NCBI RefSeq assembly: GCF_010093085.1
Contig: NZ_MSRC01000011.1
Span: forward strand, 108,547 to 172,546
Direction of reading: 5' to 3'
DNA from: Bacillus sp. SKDU12
GTDB taxonomy: Bacteria; Bacillota; Bacilli; Bacillales; Bacillaceae
DNA length: 64,000 nt
The translations under genes and the position numbers were made by a program. Under the pieces are notes generated by a model. It did not search any database, was not told the origin of the DNA, and was given only the letters and a program-made list of their open reading frames with translations. Below, piece by piece: positions 53,957-63,903 of this stretch. Within the stretch, counting starts at the first letter, position 1; every line of letters begins with the position of its first letter.

Positions 53957-55201
53957 ATGAGAAAAACAATATTTGCTTTCCTCACAGGGTTTATGATGTT
54001 CGGAACGATAACAGCGGCCTCACCATCACCGGATGCCAGAAATCAAACGGCTAAAAAACCTAAAGTTCAAACCGGCATAGACATGCTTTTTCCAGAGTAT
54101 AAAAAGCAGCTCAAAGGAAAACGAATCGGCTTAATCACCAATCCAACCGGCGTAAACGCTTCTCTGAAAAGCAGTGTCGATATCCTTTACGAGAACCATG
54201 ATATCAAGCTGACAGCTTTATTCGGCCCAGAGCATGGCGTCCGCGGCGACGCTCAGGCGGGGGACGAAATCGGCTCTTACATTGATGAAAAAACTGGGGT
54301 GCCCGTATACAGCCTCTACGGAAAAACGAAGAAACCAACGCCAGAGATGCTGAAAGATGTCGATGTCCTCATATTTGATATTCAGGATGTCGGAACCCGG
54401 TACTACACGTACATTTACACAATGGCATACGCAATGGAAGCCGCGAAAGAAAATGGCATTCCATTTATGGTGCTTGATCGCCCGAACCCTCAAGGCGGGA
54501 AACATATTGAAGGACCGATTTTAGAACCTGAATATGCTTCATTCATCGGACTGTATCCCATTCCCTTAAAGCACGGAATGACCATAGGCGAATTGGCTTT
54601 ACTGTTCAACAAGGAATTTGGCATCGATGCCGATCTGACCGTGGTAAAAATGAAACAATGGAAACGCAAAATGGATTTTGACGATACCAGACTGCCTTTC
54701 GTCCTCCCGTCACCAAACATGCCAACAGTGGAAAGCACATTTGTTTATCCTGCAACAGGGCTGATTGAAGGAACGAATATATCCGAAGGACGCGGAACGA
54801 CGAAGCCATTTGAATTAATTGGTGCTCCCTTTATCAAAAGCACAGAGCTTGAAGATACATTAAATAGCCTCAGCCTGCCGGGAGTCACCTTCAGGGCAGC
54901 TTCCTTTACACCGACATTTTCTAAACATCAAGGAACGCTTTGCCACGGTGTTCAGCTCTATGTGACAAACAGAGAAACGTTTGAAGCGGTCAGAACAGGC
55001 CTATCACTTATTAAAGCTATACACGACCTCTATCTTGACAATTTTGAGTTTCTCTCAACAGGTTCATTCGATAAATTGGCAGGCAATGGCTGGATGAGGG
55101 CAAACATTAAAAACGGTGATTCTATCGAAAACATCATGAACAGCTATGAAAAACCACTCCAACAATTCAGTAAAACGAGAAAAAAATATCTTATCTATTA
55201 A
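53957..55201 (+). CDS. namZ: Secreted exo-beta-N-acetylmuramidase (DUF1343)
   Basis: 414 residues with a signal peptide (RKTIFAFLTGFMMFGTITAA). The DUF1343 core has LFGPEHGVRGDAQAGDEIGS near 94, DIQDVGTRYYTYIYTMAYAM near 140, VLDRPNPQGG and EGTNISEGRGTTKPFELIGA near 280. NamZ (YbbC) removes non-reducing MurNAc from glycan chains, alternating with NagZ. It is the last gene of the operon. Confidence 0.92.
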   Translation: MRKTIFAFLTGFMMFGTITAASPSPDARNQTAKKPKVQTGIDMLFPEYKKQLKGKRIGLITNPTGVNASLKSSVDILYENHDIKLTALFGPEHGVRGDAQAGDEIGSYIDEKTGVPVYSLYGKTKKPTPEMLKDVDVLIFDIQDVGTRYYTYIYTMAYAMEAAKENGIPFMVLDRPNPQGGKHIEGPILEPEYASFIGLYPIPLKHGMTIGELALLFNKEFGIDADLTVVKMKQWKRKMDFDDTRLPFVLPSPNMPTVESTFVYPATGLIEGTNISEGRGTTKPFELIGAPFIKSTELEDTLNSLSLPGVTFRAASFTPTFSKHQGTLCHGVQLYVTNRETFEAVRTGLSLIKAIHDLYLDNFEFLSTGSFDKLAGNGWMRANIKNGDSIENIMNSYEKPLQQFSKTRKKYLIY

Positions 55202-55215
55202 GACATAAGCATCGT

Positions 55216-55233
55216 ATGTTACACGTGTAACAT
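55216..55233. repeat. Perfect 18-base palindrome after namZ
   Basis: ATGTTACACGTGTAACAT is its own reverse complement. It lies between the namZ stop and its terminator and has no explained role. Confidence 0.7.
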
Positions 55234-55246
55234 ATTCTTACTAACC

Positions 55247-55273
55247 AAAAGACCCTTAGAGTAAGGGTCTTTT
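55247..55273 (+). terminator. Terminator of the MurNAc operon
   Basis: AAAAGACCCTTA / TAAGGGTCTTTT, 12 pairs, three-base loop. Confidence 0.88.
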
Positions 55274-55334
55274 CATAACAAAATAACCACCCGCTTTATA
55301 TAGGAAACCATTCATTTATTTGGTACAATTTTAT

Positions 55335-55349
55335 TGAAAATGATTATCA
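55335..55349. promoter_or_regulatory. Fur box upstream of btr
   Basis: TGAAAATGATTATCA matches the 7-1-7 Fur box with one base off, 31 bases before the btr start. Confidence 0.75.
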
Positions 55350-55379
55350 ATTGAACGTTTCTGAAAAGGTGGTCTGCTC

Positions 55380-56969
55380 TTGCAACCTACAATGATTTAT
55401 CATCCCACTCAAATTAAATATCTAAAAAAAACAGGTGATCTCTTCACAGAACAGCAATTAGCCGATTCATTCGTACTGATTTTTAATGTAAATGGAAACG
55501 GACATATTTCAATCGGAACAAACGTCATTCCTTTGCAAAAAAAGACACTTTATGTTTGTCCGCCTCACGAAACTTTTGGTTTTACACCCGGAGTGGAAGA
55601 ACGTATAGATGCCTGTCTAATCAGGCTTCAAAGCTATATGAAGGAAACTGGACAAGATATCCTAACACCGTGTACAGAAACGGAATTAGCCAAACTGAAG
55701 CTTGTGAATGTTTCACATATCGAAAACCTCGCCGTCCGGCTTCAAGAGCTTGCGGCGCTATGGAATGAATCGTCTCAGCTTTCTCAGCTCAAATGTGTGA
55801 TTGAAGTACAAAGCCTGATTTATGACCTCTTCACTGTCAGTTTATCTGAACAGACGGATACTCATTCAGCAATCAAAAAGACAAAACAATATATCGAAAC
55901 CCATGCCGATACAAAAATGACACTAACCCAGTTGTCGCAAATGGCAGGAATCAGTGCCAAACACTACAGCGAAAGCTTTAAAAAATGGACAGGTCAGAGC
56001 GTAACAGAATTCATCACAAAAACACGAATCACCAAAGCAAAACGGCTTATGGCAAGATCAAATTGCAAATTAAAAGAAATTGCCCATCAAACCGGCTATC
56101 AAGATGAATTTTATTTCAGCAGAATCTTTAAAAAACACACAGGCTGTTCACCTACAAGCTATATGAAAAACCGCCGGATAAAAATAGCCGCATATGGAAG
56201 GGATACAATGGGCCATCTTATTCCTCTCCATCACATACCATTTGCGGCCGCGCTGCATCCAAAATGGACATCATACTACTATCAGCAGTATTCAACCGAT
56301 ATACCTGTCCAGCTCAGCGCATACCGATTTAATGAAAAATGGGAAGAGAACCTGCACACGTTATCTCAGGCTCAACCAGATGTCATTTTCAGCATGGATT
56401 CTATTTCTCCAGAAGAACAAAATCGACTGAATCGTATCGCCGAAGTCATGTATCTTCCTTCAAAAGAAAGCTGGAGAAATCACTTTCTGCAAACTGCCTC
56501 ATTCTTAAAGGAAGAGTTCGAAGCGGAAAAGTGGCTCACAGCTTATGACCAGCAGGCATCAGCAGCAAAAAAAGCACTTCTACACGCTCAAGGACTGCGT
56601 TTTCTGTTTCTGAGGATGCATAAGCAAAACTTCTATCCAGCACATTATCGAAGTATCCGCGAAGTCTTCTTCGGAGATTTAGGATTTCGCTCAGCAAAAA
56701 CAAAAAAAAGACCTTCTGATCAAGCGATCACATTAGAAAATATCACAAATGACCAAGCTGACTGCATCATGCTTTTTCTATATAAAGAGCCTGAGACCAT
56801 TGCTTATTATCAGCAATTGCAGCAGACAGATGAGTGGCAGAACCTAAGCGCAGTGCAGAATAATCGTGTTTACCTCCTATCCTTGGATCCTTGGAATGAA
56901 TACTCGGCTTGCGGTCACGAACGAATCGTTCAGCAAACTATTTCTTTACTATCCGGTAATCATCCATGA
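55380..56969 (+). CDS. btr: AraC-type activator sensing ferric bacillibactin
   Basis: 529 residues. The N-terminal part (about 1-150) is unassigned. Two AraC helix-turn-helix units follow (LTQLSQMAGISAKHYSESFK near 182, IAHQTGYQDEFYFSRIFKKH near 232), then a C-terminal periplasmic-binding-like domain (about 265-529) related to FeuA, which binds the iron-siderophore. It activates feuABC-ybbA. TTG start with AAGGTGG upstream. Old name ybbB. Confidence 0.93.
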   Translation: MQPTMIYHPTQIKYLKKTGDLFTEQQLADSFVLIFNVNGNGHISIGTNVIPLQKKTLYVCPPHETFGFTPGVEERIDACLIRLQSYMKETGQDILTPCTETELAKLKLVNVSHIENLAVRLQELAALWNESSQLSQLKCVIEVQSLIYDLFTVSLSEQTDTHSAIKKTKQYIETHADTKMTLTQLSQMAGISAKHYSESFKKWTGQSVTEFITKTRITKAKRLMARSNCKLKEIAHQTGYQDEFYFSRIFKKHTGCSPTSYMKNRRIKIAAYGRDTMGHLIPLHHIPFAAALHPKWTSYYYQQYSTDIPVQLSAYRFNEKWEENLHTLSQAQPDVIFSMDSISPEEQNRLNRIAEVMYLPSKESWRNHFLQTASFLKEEFEAEKWLTAYDQQASAAKKALLHAQGLRFLFLRMHKQNFYPAHYRSIREVFFGDLGFRSAKTKKRPSDQAITLENITNDQADCIMLFLYKEPETIAYYQQLQQTDEWQNLSAVQNNRVYLLSLDPWNEYSACGHERIVQQTISLLSGNHP

Positions 56970-57023
56970 TAATTGCGAAATTTGTCCATGGTGTTATATC
57001 TATTCATTCTCTATAATTCCAAT

Positions 57024-57038
57024 TGATAATAGTTATCA
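57024..57038. promoter_or_regulatory. Fur box upstream of feuA
   Basis: TGATAATAGTTATCA, nested in a longer perfect inverted repeat CAATTGATAA-TAG-TTATCAATTG (57021-57043), so iron should repress feuA through Fur. Confidence 0.85.
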
Positions 57039-57059
57039 ATTGAACAGGGGGCTCTATAG

Positions 57060-58013
57060 ATGAAAAAGATATCTCTAACCTTATTAATCTTGCTTCTCGC
57101 ACTGACAGCGGCAGCCTGCAGCAGCAAAAACGAATCGACTGCCAGCAAGGCAAGCGGTACAGCATCTGGGAAGAAGAAAATTGAATACTTGGATAAAACA
57201 TATGAAGTAACTGTACCGACAGACAAAATAGCCATTACGGGAAGCGTTGAATCGATGGAGGATGCCAAACTGCTTGACGTTCATCCGCAAGGCGCGATTT
57301 CATTCTCGGGCAAATTCCCGAATATGTTCAAAGACATCACTGATAAAGCCCAATCAACCGGAGAAAAAATGGAGCCAAACATTGAAAAGATTCTAGAAAT
57401 GAAGCCAGATGTCATCCTTGCTTCCACAAAGTTCCCAGAAAAAACTCTGCAAAAAATAAGTACAGCCGGAACAACGATCCCAGTTTCTCACATCTCTTCA
57501 AACTGGAAGGAAAATATGATGCTGCTTGCCCAGCTGACTGAAAAAGAAAAGAAGGCAAAAAAAATCATTGCAGATTATGAACAGGATCTAAAAGAAACAA
57601 AAACAAAAATCAAAGAAAAAGCAAAAGATTCAAAAGCACTTGTCATCAGAATCAGACAAGGCAACATTTATATTTACCCTGAACAGGTATACTTCAACTC
57701 CACACTTTATGGTGATCTAGGTCTTAAAGCGCCAGACGAAGTAAAAGCGGCAAAAGCGCAAGAGCTGATTTCATTAGAAAAATTAAGTGAAATGAATCCA
57801 GACCATATCTTCGTCCAATTTTCTGATAATGAAAATGCAGACAAACCTGATGCCTTAAAAGATTTAGAGAAAAATCCAATCTGGAAAAGCCTGAAAGCAG
57901 TCAAAGAAGATCATGTGTACGTCAACTCAGTGGATCCTCTCGCACAAGGCGGCACAGCGTGGAGCAAAGTCCGCTTCCTGAAAGCGGCTGCTGAAAAATT
58001 GACACAAAATTAA
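57060..58013 (+). CDS. feuA: Ferric bacillibactin/enterobactin-binding lipoprotein
   Basis: 317 residues with lipobox TAAAC at 16-20 (Cys20 lipidated). It has the two-lobe siderophore-binding fold: LDKTYEVTVPTDKIAITGSV near the start, ILEMKPDVILAST near 115 and LAQGGTAWSKVRFLKAAAEK at the end. It captures ferric triscatecholates for FeuBC. The ATG follows AGGGGG. ATPase YusV is encoded elsewhere. Confidence 0.95.
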   Translation: MKKISLTLLILLLALTAAACSSKNESTASKASGTASGKKKIEYLDKTYEVTVPTDKIAITGSVESMEDAKLLDVHPQGAISFSGKFPNMFKDITDKAQSTGEKMEPNIEKILEMKPDVILASTKFPEKTLQKISTAGTTIPVSHISSNWKENMMLLAQLTEKEKKAKKIIADYEQDLKETKTKIKEKAKDSKALVIRIRQGNIYIYPEQVYFNSTLYGDLGLKAPDEVKAAKAQELISLEKLSEMNPDHIFVQFSDNENADKPDALKDLEKNPIWKSLKAVKEDHVYVNSVDPLAQGGTAWSKVRFLKAAAEKLTQN

Positions 58014-58031
58014 TTCAGAGTAGGTTTTTGT

Positions 58032-59036
58032 ATGTATTCAAAACAGTGGACACGTATCATATTGATGACTTCTCCATTTGCTATTGCATTGTCGCTGATG
58101 CTTTCCATCCTGTATGGAGCAAAGCATCTAAGCGCAGATGTTGTTTTTACATCGCTTATTCATTTCGATCCGGGAAACACAGACCATCAAATCATATGGC
58201 ATTCCCGGATTCCAAGGGCTGCCGGCGCTCTGCTCATAGGGGCAGCCCTTGCTGTTTCTGGAGCGCTTATGCAAGGCATTACACGCAACTATTTAGCTTC
58301 GCCCTCGATTATGGGCGTTGCAGATGGTTCCGCGTTTATTATCACGCTCTGTATGGTTCTGCTCCCGCAATCGTCTTCGTTTGAAATGATTATTTACTCA
58401 TTTATCGGCTCGGCATTAGGAGCCGGGCTAGTATTCAGCCTTGCCGCCATGATGCCTAACGGGTTTACCCCCGTACAGCTTGCCATTATCGGCACCGTCA
58501 CAAGCATGCTGCTCAGCAGTTTATCAGCGGCCATGTCAATTTATTTTCAAATTTCACAGGATCTCAGTTTCTGGTATAGCGCCAGACTTCATCAAATGAG
58601 TCCGGATTTTCTGAAACTGGCCGCTCCATTTTTCCTTGTTGGCATCATATTAGCCATGTCTCTCAGCAAAAAAGTGACCGCTATATCGTTAGGCGATGAC
58701 ATTTCTAAAAGTCTGGGACAAAAGAAAAAAACCATTAAACTCATGGCGATGCTTTCAGTCATCATGTTAACCGGCAGTGCCGTAGCGCTGGCCGGAAAAA
58801 TCGCGTTTGTCGGATTGGTGGTTCCGCATATCACAAGATTTCTCGTCGGTTCTGATTACAGCAGACTGATTCCTTGTTCCTGCATCTTGGGCGGAATCTT
58901 TTTAACCCTGTGTGATCTCGCAAGTCGATTTATCAATTATCCATTTGAAACACCGATTGAAGTCGTGACGTCCATAATCGGCGTACCTTTCTTCCTTTAT
59001 TTGATTAAACGAAAAGGAGGGGAGCAAAATGGTTAA
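58032..59036 (+). CDS. feuB: Siderophore ABC permease subunit
   Basis: 334 residues, FecCD/BtuC type, about nine helices. RIPRAAGALLIGAALAVSGA near 58 and VGLVVPHITRFLVGSDYSRL near 262 are the family signatures; the latter includes the ATPase coupling helix region. It overlaps feuC by eight bases. Confidence 0.94.
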   Translation: MYSKQWTRIILMTSPFAIALSLMLSILYGAKHLSADVVFTSLIHFDPGNTDHQIIWHSRIPRAAGALLIGAALAVSGALMQGITRNYLASPSIMGVADGSAFIITLCMVLLPQSSSFEMIIYSFIGSALGAGLVFSLAAMMPNGFTPVQLAIIGTVTSMLLSSLSAAMSIYFQISQDLSFWYSARLHQMSPDFLKLAAPFFLVGIILAMSLSKKVTAISLGDDISKSLGQKKKTIKLMAMLSVIMLTGSAVALAGKIAFVGLVVPHITRFLVGSDYSRLIPCSCILGGIFLTLCDLASRFINYPFETPIEVVTSIIGVPFFLYLIKRKGGEQNG

Positions 59037-60039
59037 AAAATATGCCCTATTCATCACTTTGATTCTCATCGTCAGCTATTTCAGCTTAACAAGCGGATCA
59101 TTTTCTGTTCTTCCGGCTGAGCTGCTCTCCACTCTTTTTCAGATCAATCCAAATCCGCAGTATGACATTTTGCTGTTCGATTTAAGACTTCCGCGAATTG
59201 TCATGGCGGCCATTATCGGACTCGGTCTTGGCATTGCGGGCGCAGTCATCCAAGCTATCACACGTAACGGTCTTGCAGACCCGGGAATTCTCGGGATCAA
59301 CGCGGGGGCGGGAGCCGGGATTGTGACGTTTATGCTCTTGTTCCAAGGCCAAAAGGAAGTGACATCCATTGTTGCGGCAATGGGAATGCCGTTTTTCGGT
59401 TTGATAGGCGGACTGGTCGCGGCGATTCTGATTTACATATTTGCGTGGCACAGAGGCCATTTAGATTCAGGGAGAATTATTCTGGTAGGAATCGCAATCA
59501 ATTCAGGATTCAGTGCTTTGTCGCTGTTTTTATCATTAAAAATGGACCCGCAGGATTACCAAATGGCCATGGTATGGAAGAACGGAAGCATCTGGTCTGC
59601 CAACTGGACGTATATCACAGCCGTTCTTCCATGGATGCTGCTGTTTATCCCTATTCTTCTCGCCAAATCCCGCTTGCTCGATACCATTCGTTTTGATGAA
59701 GACACAGTCAGAAGTCTCGGCATTTCATCAAATAAAGAAAAAACCATCCTGCTCGTCGCCTGTGTAGCAATCATCAGCGCCTGTGTCTCCGTAGCGGGCA
59801 GCATGGCTTTTGTCGGCTTAATTGCCCCCCACATTTCGCGGAGGCTGGCAGGTGTTGAACACCGTTTCATCCTGCCGCTGAGCGGTTTAATCGGCATGCT
59901 GCTTGTGATCAGCGCAGACTTTATCGGAAAACAGTTTTTCCAGCCCGCGGAGGTACCCGCAGGCATCATTTTAGCGATTCTCGGTGTTCCTTATTTCTTA
60001 TTTCTGCTTTTTAAGCAAAAAAAGGGAGAAAATGCATGA
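59029..60039 (+). CDS. feuC: Siderophore ABC permease subunit
   Basis: 336 residues, the partner of FeuB with the same fold: RLPRIVMAAIIGLGLGIAGA near 51 and FVGLIAPHISRRLAGVEHRF near 261. It overlaps ybbA by four bases (ATGA), so the whole unit is translated in a coupled way. Confidence 0.94.
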   Translation: MVKKYALFITLILIVSYFSLTSGSFSVLPAELLSTLFQINPNPQYDILLFDLRLPRIVMAAIIGLGLGIAGAVIQAITRNGLADPGILGINAGAGAGIVTFMLLFQGQKEVTSIVAAMGMPFFGLIGGLVAAILIYIFAWHRGHLDSGRIILVGIAINSGFSALSLFLSLKMDPQDYQMAMVWKNGSIWSANWTYITAVLPWMLLFIPILLAKSRLLDTIRFDEDTVRSLGISSNKEKTILLVACVAIISACVSVAGSMAFVGLIAPHISRRLAGVEHRFILPLSGLIGMLLVISADFIGKQFFQPAEVPAGIILAILGVPYFLFLLFKQKKGENA

Positions 60040-60788
60040 ACGGATCTCTTTCTGATCATAAGGCCGTCAACAGGAAGTTCACGCTGTACCTTCCTCCTTC
60101 CTATAGCCAAAACAGCGGGAGATTTCCTGCTGTTTACGTGCAGGATGGCAGTTCTTTGTTTCAAAACCAAATCGAATTATTAGAAAACAGATTTCAACAA
60201 CGCAGGCTGCCTGAGCTCGTGCTGATCGGTATCGAACCCGACAACCGTCTTGACGAATACACCCCTTGGCCAGCAGCAGCGCTCAATGATCAGTTCCCTG
60301 ACTTCGGGGGATCCGGTTATCACTATTTGTCTGATATTACAAACCGCTTTATTCCGTTTATTGAAGAAAACTGCAACGTCACTAGGGAACCGCAATCAAG
60401 AGGAATGATCGGAGCCTCATTAGGAGGCCTCATCTCAATGTTCGCCTTATTAAAGCATCCGACAGTATTCGGAAACATAGGCTCTATCTCTGGGTCATAC
60501 TGGTACGAAAACACAGCGGAAACCATTCATATATCCTCGTTAAAACCTGGCACCGCCCGTATTTTTATGTCTGTCGGCAGTAAAGAAGGCCATGAAAAAC
60601 AAACCATTCAGCGAAAAATGCTGCAAAATACAAAACAAGTACATCAAAGTTTAAAAGAAAAAGGCTTCACTGAAAACCAGCTATGTCTTTCAATTGAAAA
60701 AGGGGCGGCGCACCATCATAAATACTTCAGTCAACAGTTCACCACCGCGCTCGAATGGTTATACGGAAAAAACCGCTCAATCCAATGA
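60036..60788 (+). CDS. ybbA: Ferric siderophore trilactone esterase
   Basis: 250 residues of the enterochelin-esterase type alpha/beta fold: RFPAVYVQDGSSLFQNQ near 30, nucleophile GMIGASLGGLISMFALL near 125 and a late His in AAHHHKYFSQQ near 226. It hydrolyses imported ferric enterobactin or bacillibactin trilactone so that iron can be released. Confidence 0.88.
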   Translation: MNGSLSDHKAVNRKFTLYLPPSYSQNSGRFPAVYVQDGSSLFQNQIELLENRFQQRRLPELVLIGIEPDNRLDEYTPWPAAALNDQFPDFGGSGYHYLSDITNRFIPFIEENCNVTREPQSRGMIGASLGGLISMFALLKHPTVFGNIGSISGSYWYENTAETIHISSLKPGTARIFMSVGSKEGHEKQTIQRKMLQNTKQVHQSLKEKGFTENQLCLSIEKGAAHHHKYFSQQFTTALEWLYGKNRSIQ

Positions 60789-60798
60789 GCGGTTTTTT
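60767..60798. terminator. Bidirectional terminator between ybbA and ybaS
   Basis: AACCGCTCA / TGAGCGGTT flanked by A and T tracts on both sides, between convergent genes. Confidence 0.9.
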
Positions 60799-61763
60799 CA
60801 TGCTTTCTGCAATAAAGGTTTCAATTCAAAACGATTCAGCATATATCCATACAAGGCCGCCAGCATCTGCTGAAACAGCATGCCGATGACAACGGGAACG
60901 GCGACCTGAGACGGAAAGAACGTAACGGCAAGAACTGCGCCGGCACTGATATTTCTCATGCCTCCCGTAAAAATAAGAGCTACGATTTCCTCTTGGCTTC
61001 TTTTCATCATTTTTCCGATCAGCCAAGCCGCGGCATAGCCTGTTAACGCGATAAAGAAGACCGTTACAGCTATTCCAGCAAATCTCAAATCAATGGCTTT
61101 GAAGTAAGGAGCAATCGCTGAACTGTTAATCGCAATCACTGCCATCAGGCAAAGCTTTGAAAAAGGAGACAGTGCACTGCTCACAGATGCCGTTCTTTCT
61201 GGAGTTGATATCTGATTAAACAGCATACCCAAGAAAGAAGGAATCACAACCATCACAATCAGTCCTTTCATCATTCCCCACACATCCATATGAACCTGTG
61301 TGCCAGCCAGCAATGAAAGGCTGAGCGGAACGATCAAAGGTGACAGCACTGTATCAACCAAAATAATCGAAAGCGTCAATCCGACATTCCCCTTGTACAT
61401 CGCTGCCCAAATCAAACTTGTAATCCCAGTAGGAATCACAACAGCTAATGTTAAACCAGTGATCGTCAAAGAATCACCATTAAAGATAAGATGACCGCTT
61501 CCCCAAGCAAAAAGCGGCATGAAAATATGAAGAACAAATAGTGCAAGAATCATAGGAAGAGGATGTGACAATGCATGTCTCAAAGATTGAAAGTTTGCGC
61601 TCAAACTGCCTGCAAACGTGATAAAAGCAAAGATCCAAGGCACCGCACTTTCATACCCATTTAAAAATTGAGACAGCAGCACACCCAGCACCACACTAGT
61701 CGGCGTTAAAAGCGGCATTACCCTCCCCAATACACGGTTCAGCTTCTGAAGCATCATATGCAA
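60798..61763 (-). CDS. ybaS: BASS-family (bile acid:sodium symporter-like) transporter
   Basis: 321 residues, ten helices. The BASS core is recognisable by VVIPTGITSLIWAAMYKGNV near 110 and ALIFTGGMRNISAGAVLAVT near 260, the two broken-helix sodium-binding crossings. Substrate is likely an organic anion, not known here. It has its own terminator. Confidence 0.85.
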   Translation of the reverse strand: MHMMLQKLNRVLGRVMPLLTPTSVVLGVLLSQFLNGYESAVPWIFAFITFAGSLSANFQSLRHALSHPLPMILALFVLHIFMPLFAWGSGHLIFNGDSLTITGLTLAVVIPTGITSLIWAAMYKGNVGLTLSIILVDTVLSPLIVPLSLSLLAGTQVHMDVWGMMKGLIVMVVIPSFLGMLFNQISTPERTASVSSALSPFSKLCLMAVIAINSSAIAPYFKAIDLRFAGIAVTVFFIALTGYAAAWLIGKMMKRSQEEIVALIFTGGMRNISAGAVLAVTFFPSQVAVPVVIGMLFQQMLAALYGYMLNRFELKPLLQKA

Positions 61764-61829
61764 GTCTCCTATTTAGAATGTCTCTTTTCTCTATTATATC
61801 AATGCTGTTCAACACCATGTCACATAAAA

Positions 61830-61856
61830 AAGCCCAGATCTATCCAATCTGGACTT
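61830..61856 (-). terminator. Terminator of ybaR
   Basis: AAGTCCAGAT / ATCTGGGCTT with a seven-base loop followed by T on the minus strand. Confidence 0.85.
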
Positions 61857-61863
61857 TCATACA

Positions 61864-63300
61864 TTACGCCATCTGTTTTATAAGAGCTTTGCTCGCATCA
61901 TTCAACCCTTTTAATTCAGCTTCAATGCCTTGCTCTTTAAATTTCGCAACAATCTTACCAAGTGCAGCTGATCCTGAATCATCCCATACATGGGCCTCAG
62001 TTAAGTCAATCACGACTCGCTCAATATCCTCTTGATAAATAAACGCATTTGTAAGATCAGTCACTGACGCAAAAAAGATTTGTCCCTTTACATGATACGT
62101 TCTCAGCTTTTGATCCTCTGTGTGAGAAACAATTTTCAGCTTAGAGATTTTTGCTACAAAAAACACAGCACTTAAAAGAACACCAACGAATACACCTTTA
62201 GAGAGGTCATTCGTCACAACAACAGTAAGCACGGTTACAACCATGACAATCGAGTCTGTAAGCGGCGCTTTTTTGAGACCTTTTAAAGAAGACCAATCAA
62301 ATGTGCCGACAGAAACCATTACCATAACAGCCACTAACGCAGCCATCGGAATTTTTACGACGACAGTACTCAAGACGGCAATTAAAAACATTAGAAAAGC
62401 ACCGGCAACAAATGCCGACAAACGTCCTCGTCCGCCTGCTTTTGTATTAATGACAGATTGTCCGATCATAGCGCAGCCCGCCATACCGCCAAAGAAACCA
62501 GTCACGATATTCGCAATCCCCTGTCCGCGGCTCTCTTTATTTTTATCACTGCCTGTATCCGTCATTTCATCAATAATCTGTGCTGTCAGTAAAGATTCCA
62601 GCAATCCGACAAACGCTAAAGCAATCGAATAAGGAAAAATAATTCGCAGTGTTTCAAAGGTAAACGGAACATCAGGGATTAAAAACTGCGGCAATGAACT
62701 AGAAATATTACCCATATCTCCGACCGTTCTTACATCCACATGGAAAGTGACCGCAATAATCGTCATCACAATAATCGCGACAAGCGGAGACGGGATCGCA
62801 GTCGTAAATCTCGGCAGTACATAAATAATAACCAACGACCCGGCAAGCATCGCATACATACTCCAAGAAGCACCTTCAAACTGAGGAAGCTGCGCAGAGA
62901 AGATCAGGATTGCCAATGCATTCACAAAACCGATCATTACAGAACGGGGAATGAATTTCATTAATCTCGCAATTTTACTGATGCCTAAGATCACCTGAAT
63001 AATACCAGTCAAAATCGTAGCCGCAAATAAATACTGAAGCCCGTAATCAGCAACCAGCGACACCATCACAACAGCCATAGAGCCAGTCGCGGCTGAAATC
63101 ATGCCTGGCCTGCCGCCAAAAATAGAAATAATAATGGCTATACAAAATGACGCGTAAAGGCCAACCATCGGATCAACACCAGCTATTATAGAAAAGCCAA
63201 TCGCTTCAGGTATTAATGCCAACGCAACTAAAACGCCAGCAAGAATGTCTTTTCGGATATTCCCGAACCATTGCTGTTTTAATGTAAAACTATTATTCAA
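61864..63300 (-). CDS. ybaR: SulP-family anion transporter with STAS domain
   Basis: 478 residues. The transmembrane part (about 1-385) shows the SulP signature [20 protein letters not shown] near 47 and [20 protein letters not shown] near 280. A C-terminal STAS domain follows ([20 protein letters not shown] near 435). Likely substrate sulfate or bicarbonate; not decided by sequence. Confidence 0.9.
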   Translation of the reverse strand: MNNSFTLKQQWFGNIRKDILAGVLVALALIPEAIGFSIIAGVDPMVGLYASFCIAIIISIFGGRPGMISAATGSMAVVMVSLVADYGLQYLFAATILTGIIQVILGISKIARLMKFIPRSVMIGFVNALAILIFSAQLPQFEGASWSMYAMLAGSLVIIYVLPRFTTAIPSPLVAIIVMTIIAVTFHVDVRTVGDMGNISSSLPQFLIPDVPFTFETLRIIFPYSIALAFVGLLESLLTAQIIDEMTDTGSDKNKESRGQGIANIVTGFFGGMAGCAMIGQSVINTKAGGRGRLSAFVAGAFLMFLIAVLSTVVVKIPMAALVAVMVMVSVGTFDWSSLKGLKKAPLTDSIVMVVTVLTVVVTNDLSKGVFVGVLLSAVFFVAKISKLKIVSHTEDQKLRTYHVKGQIFFASVTDLTNAFIYQEDIERVVIDLTEAHVWDDSGSAALGKIVAKFKEQGIEAELKGLNDASKALIKQMA

Positions 63301-63749
63301 ATATAACGACTCCTTTTTAAAAAATAAATCCGCATCCTATCTGTGTACTGGAAGCCTTCTTTACCTTACGGGAAAAAATAAAAAGAAAAACGAACGAGGA
63401 AAAAGAGGAAACGTTGAGTATATTATATTGAGGCAAGGAGTTATTATACAAAAAATATTATATTGAATTTTCATCAAATACACAAGATGGAATGCTGAAG
63501 AAAAAAATGACTTAAAGTAGGTTTGAGCCATTTTACTGCTTTATATCATTTCTAATGAGAGACAAAAATCGTTTTAAACAGTGGAAATATCTTTTTTCTC
63601 ATTTGAAGATGGATCTATGCCTATCAATTCGTGGATCGCAGCCTCATAGTTATCAAGGGGATGTCTTCTCCGTAATCAACCCAAAGGCTGAGCCATGTCC
63701 ATCGCACATGATCCGCCGCCTCCACAAATGAAATTGCAAGTCAGAATAC
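63301..63749. other. Intergenic region between ybaR and the rRNA operon
   Basis: No intact gene. On the minus strand around 63574-63720 two frames, HVRWTWLSLWVDYGEDIP and HPLDNYEAAIHELIGIDPSS, read as protein and join through one frameshift, ending at TAA 63574. They look like the tail of a lost gene. Confidence 0.35.
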
Positions 63750-63781
63750 AAAAAAGGCAGCTCATCTGAGCAGCCTTTTTT
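63750..63781 (-). terminator. Terminator of the rRNA operon
   Basis: AAAAAAGGCTGCTCA / TGAGCTGCCTTTTTT region, minus strand, a few bases after the 5S rRNA. Confidence 0.9.
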
Positions 63782-63787
63782 CAAATT

Positions 63788-63903
<116 letters not shown>

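Noticed and set aside
58028..58384. Rightward 118-codon frame overlapping the start of feuB
   Set aside because: The feuB frame has the conserved FecCD residues; this one is its shadow in another frame.
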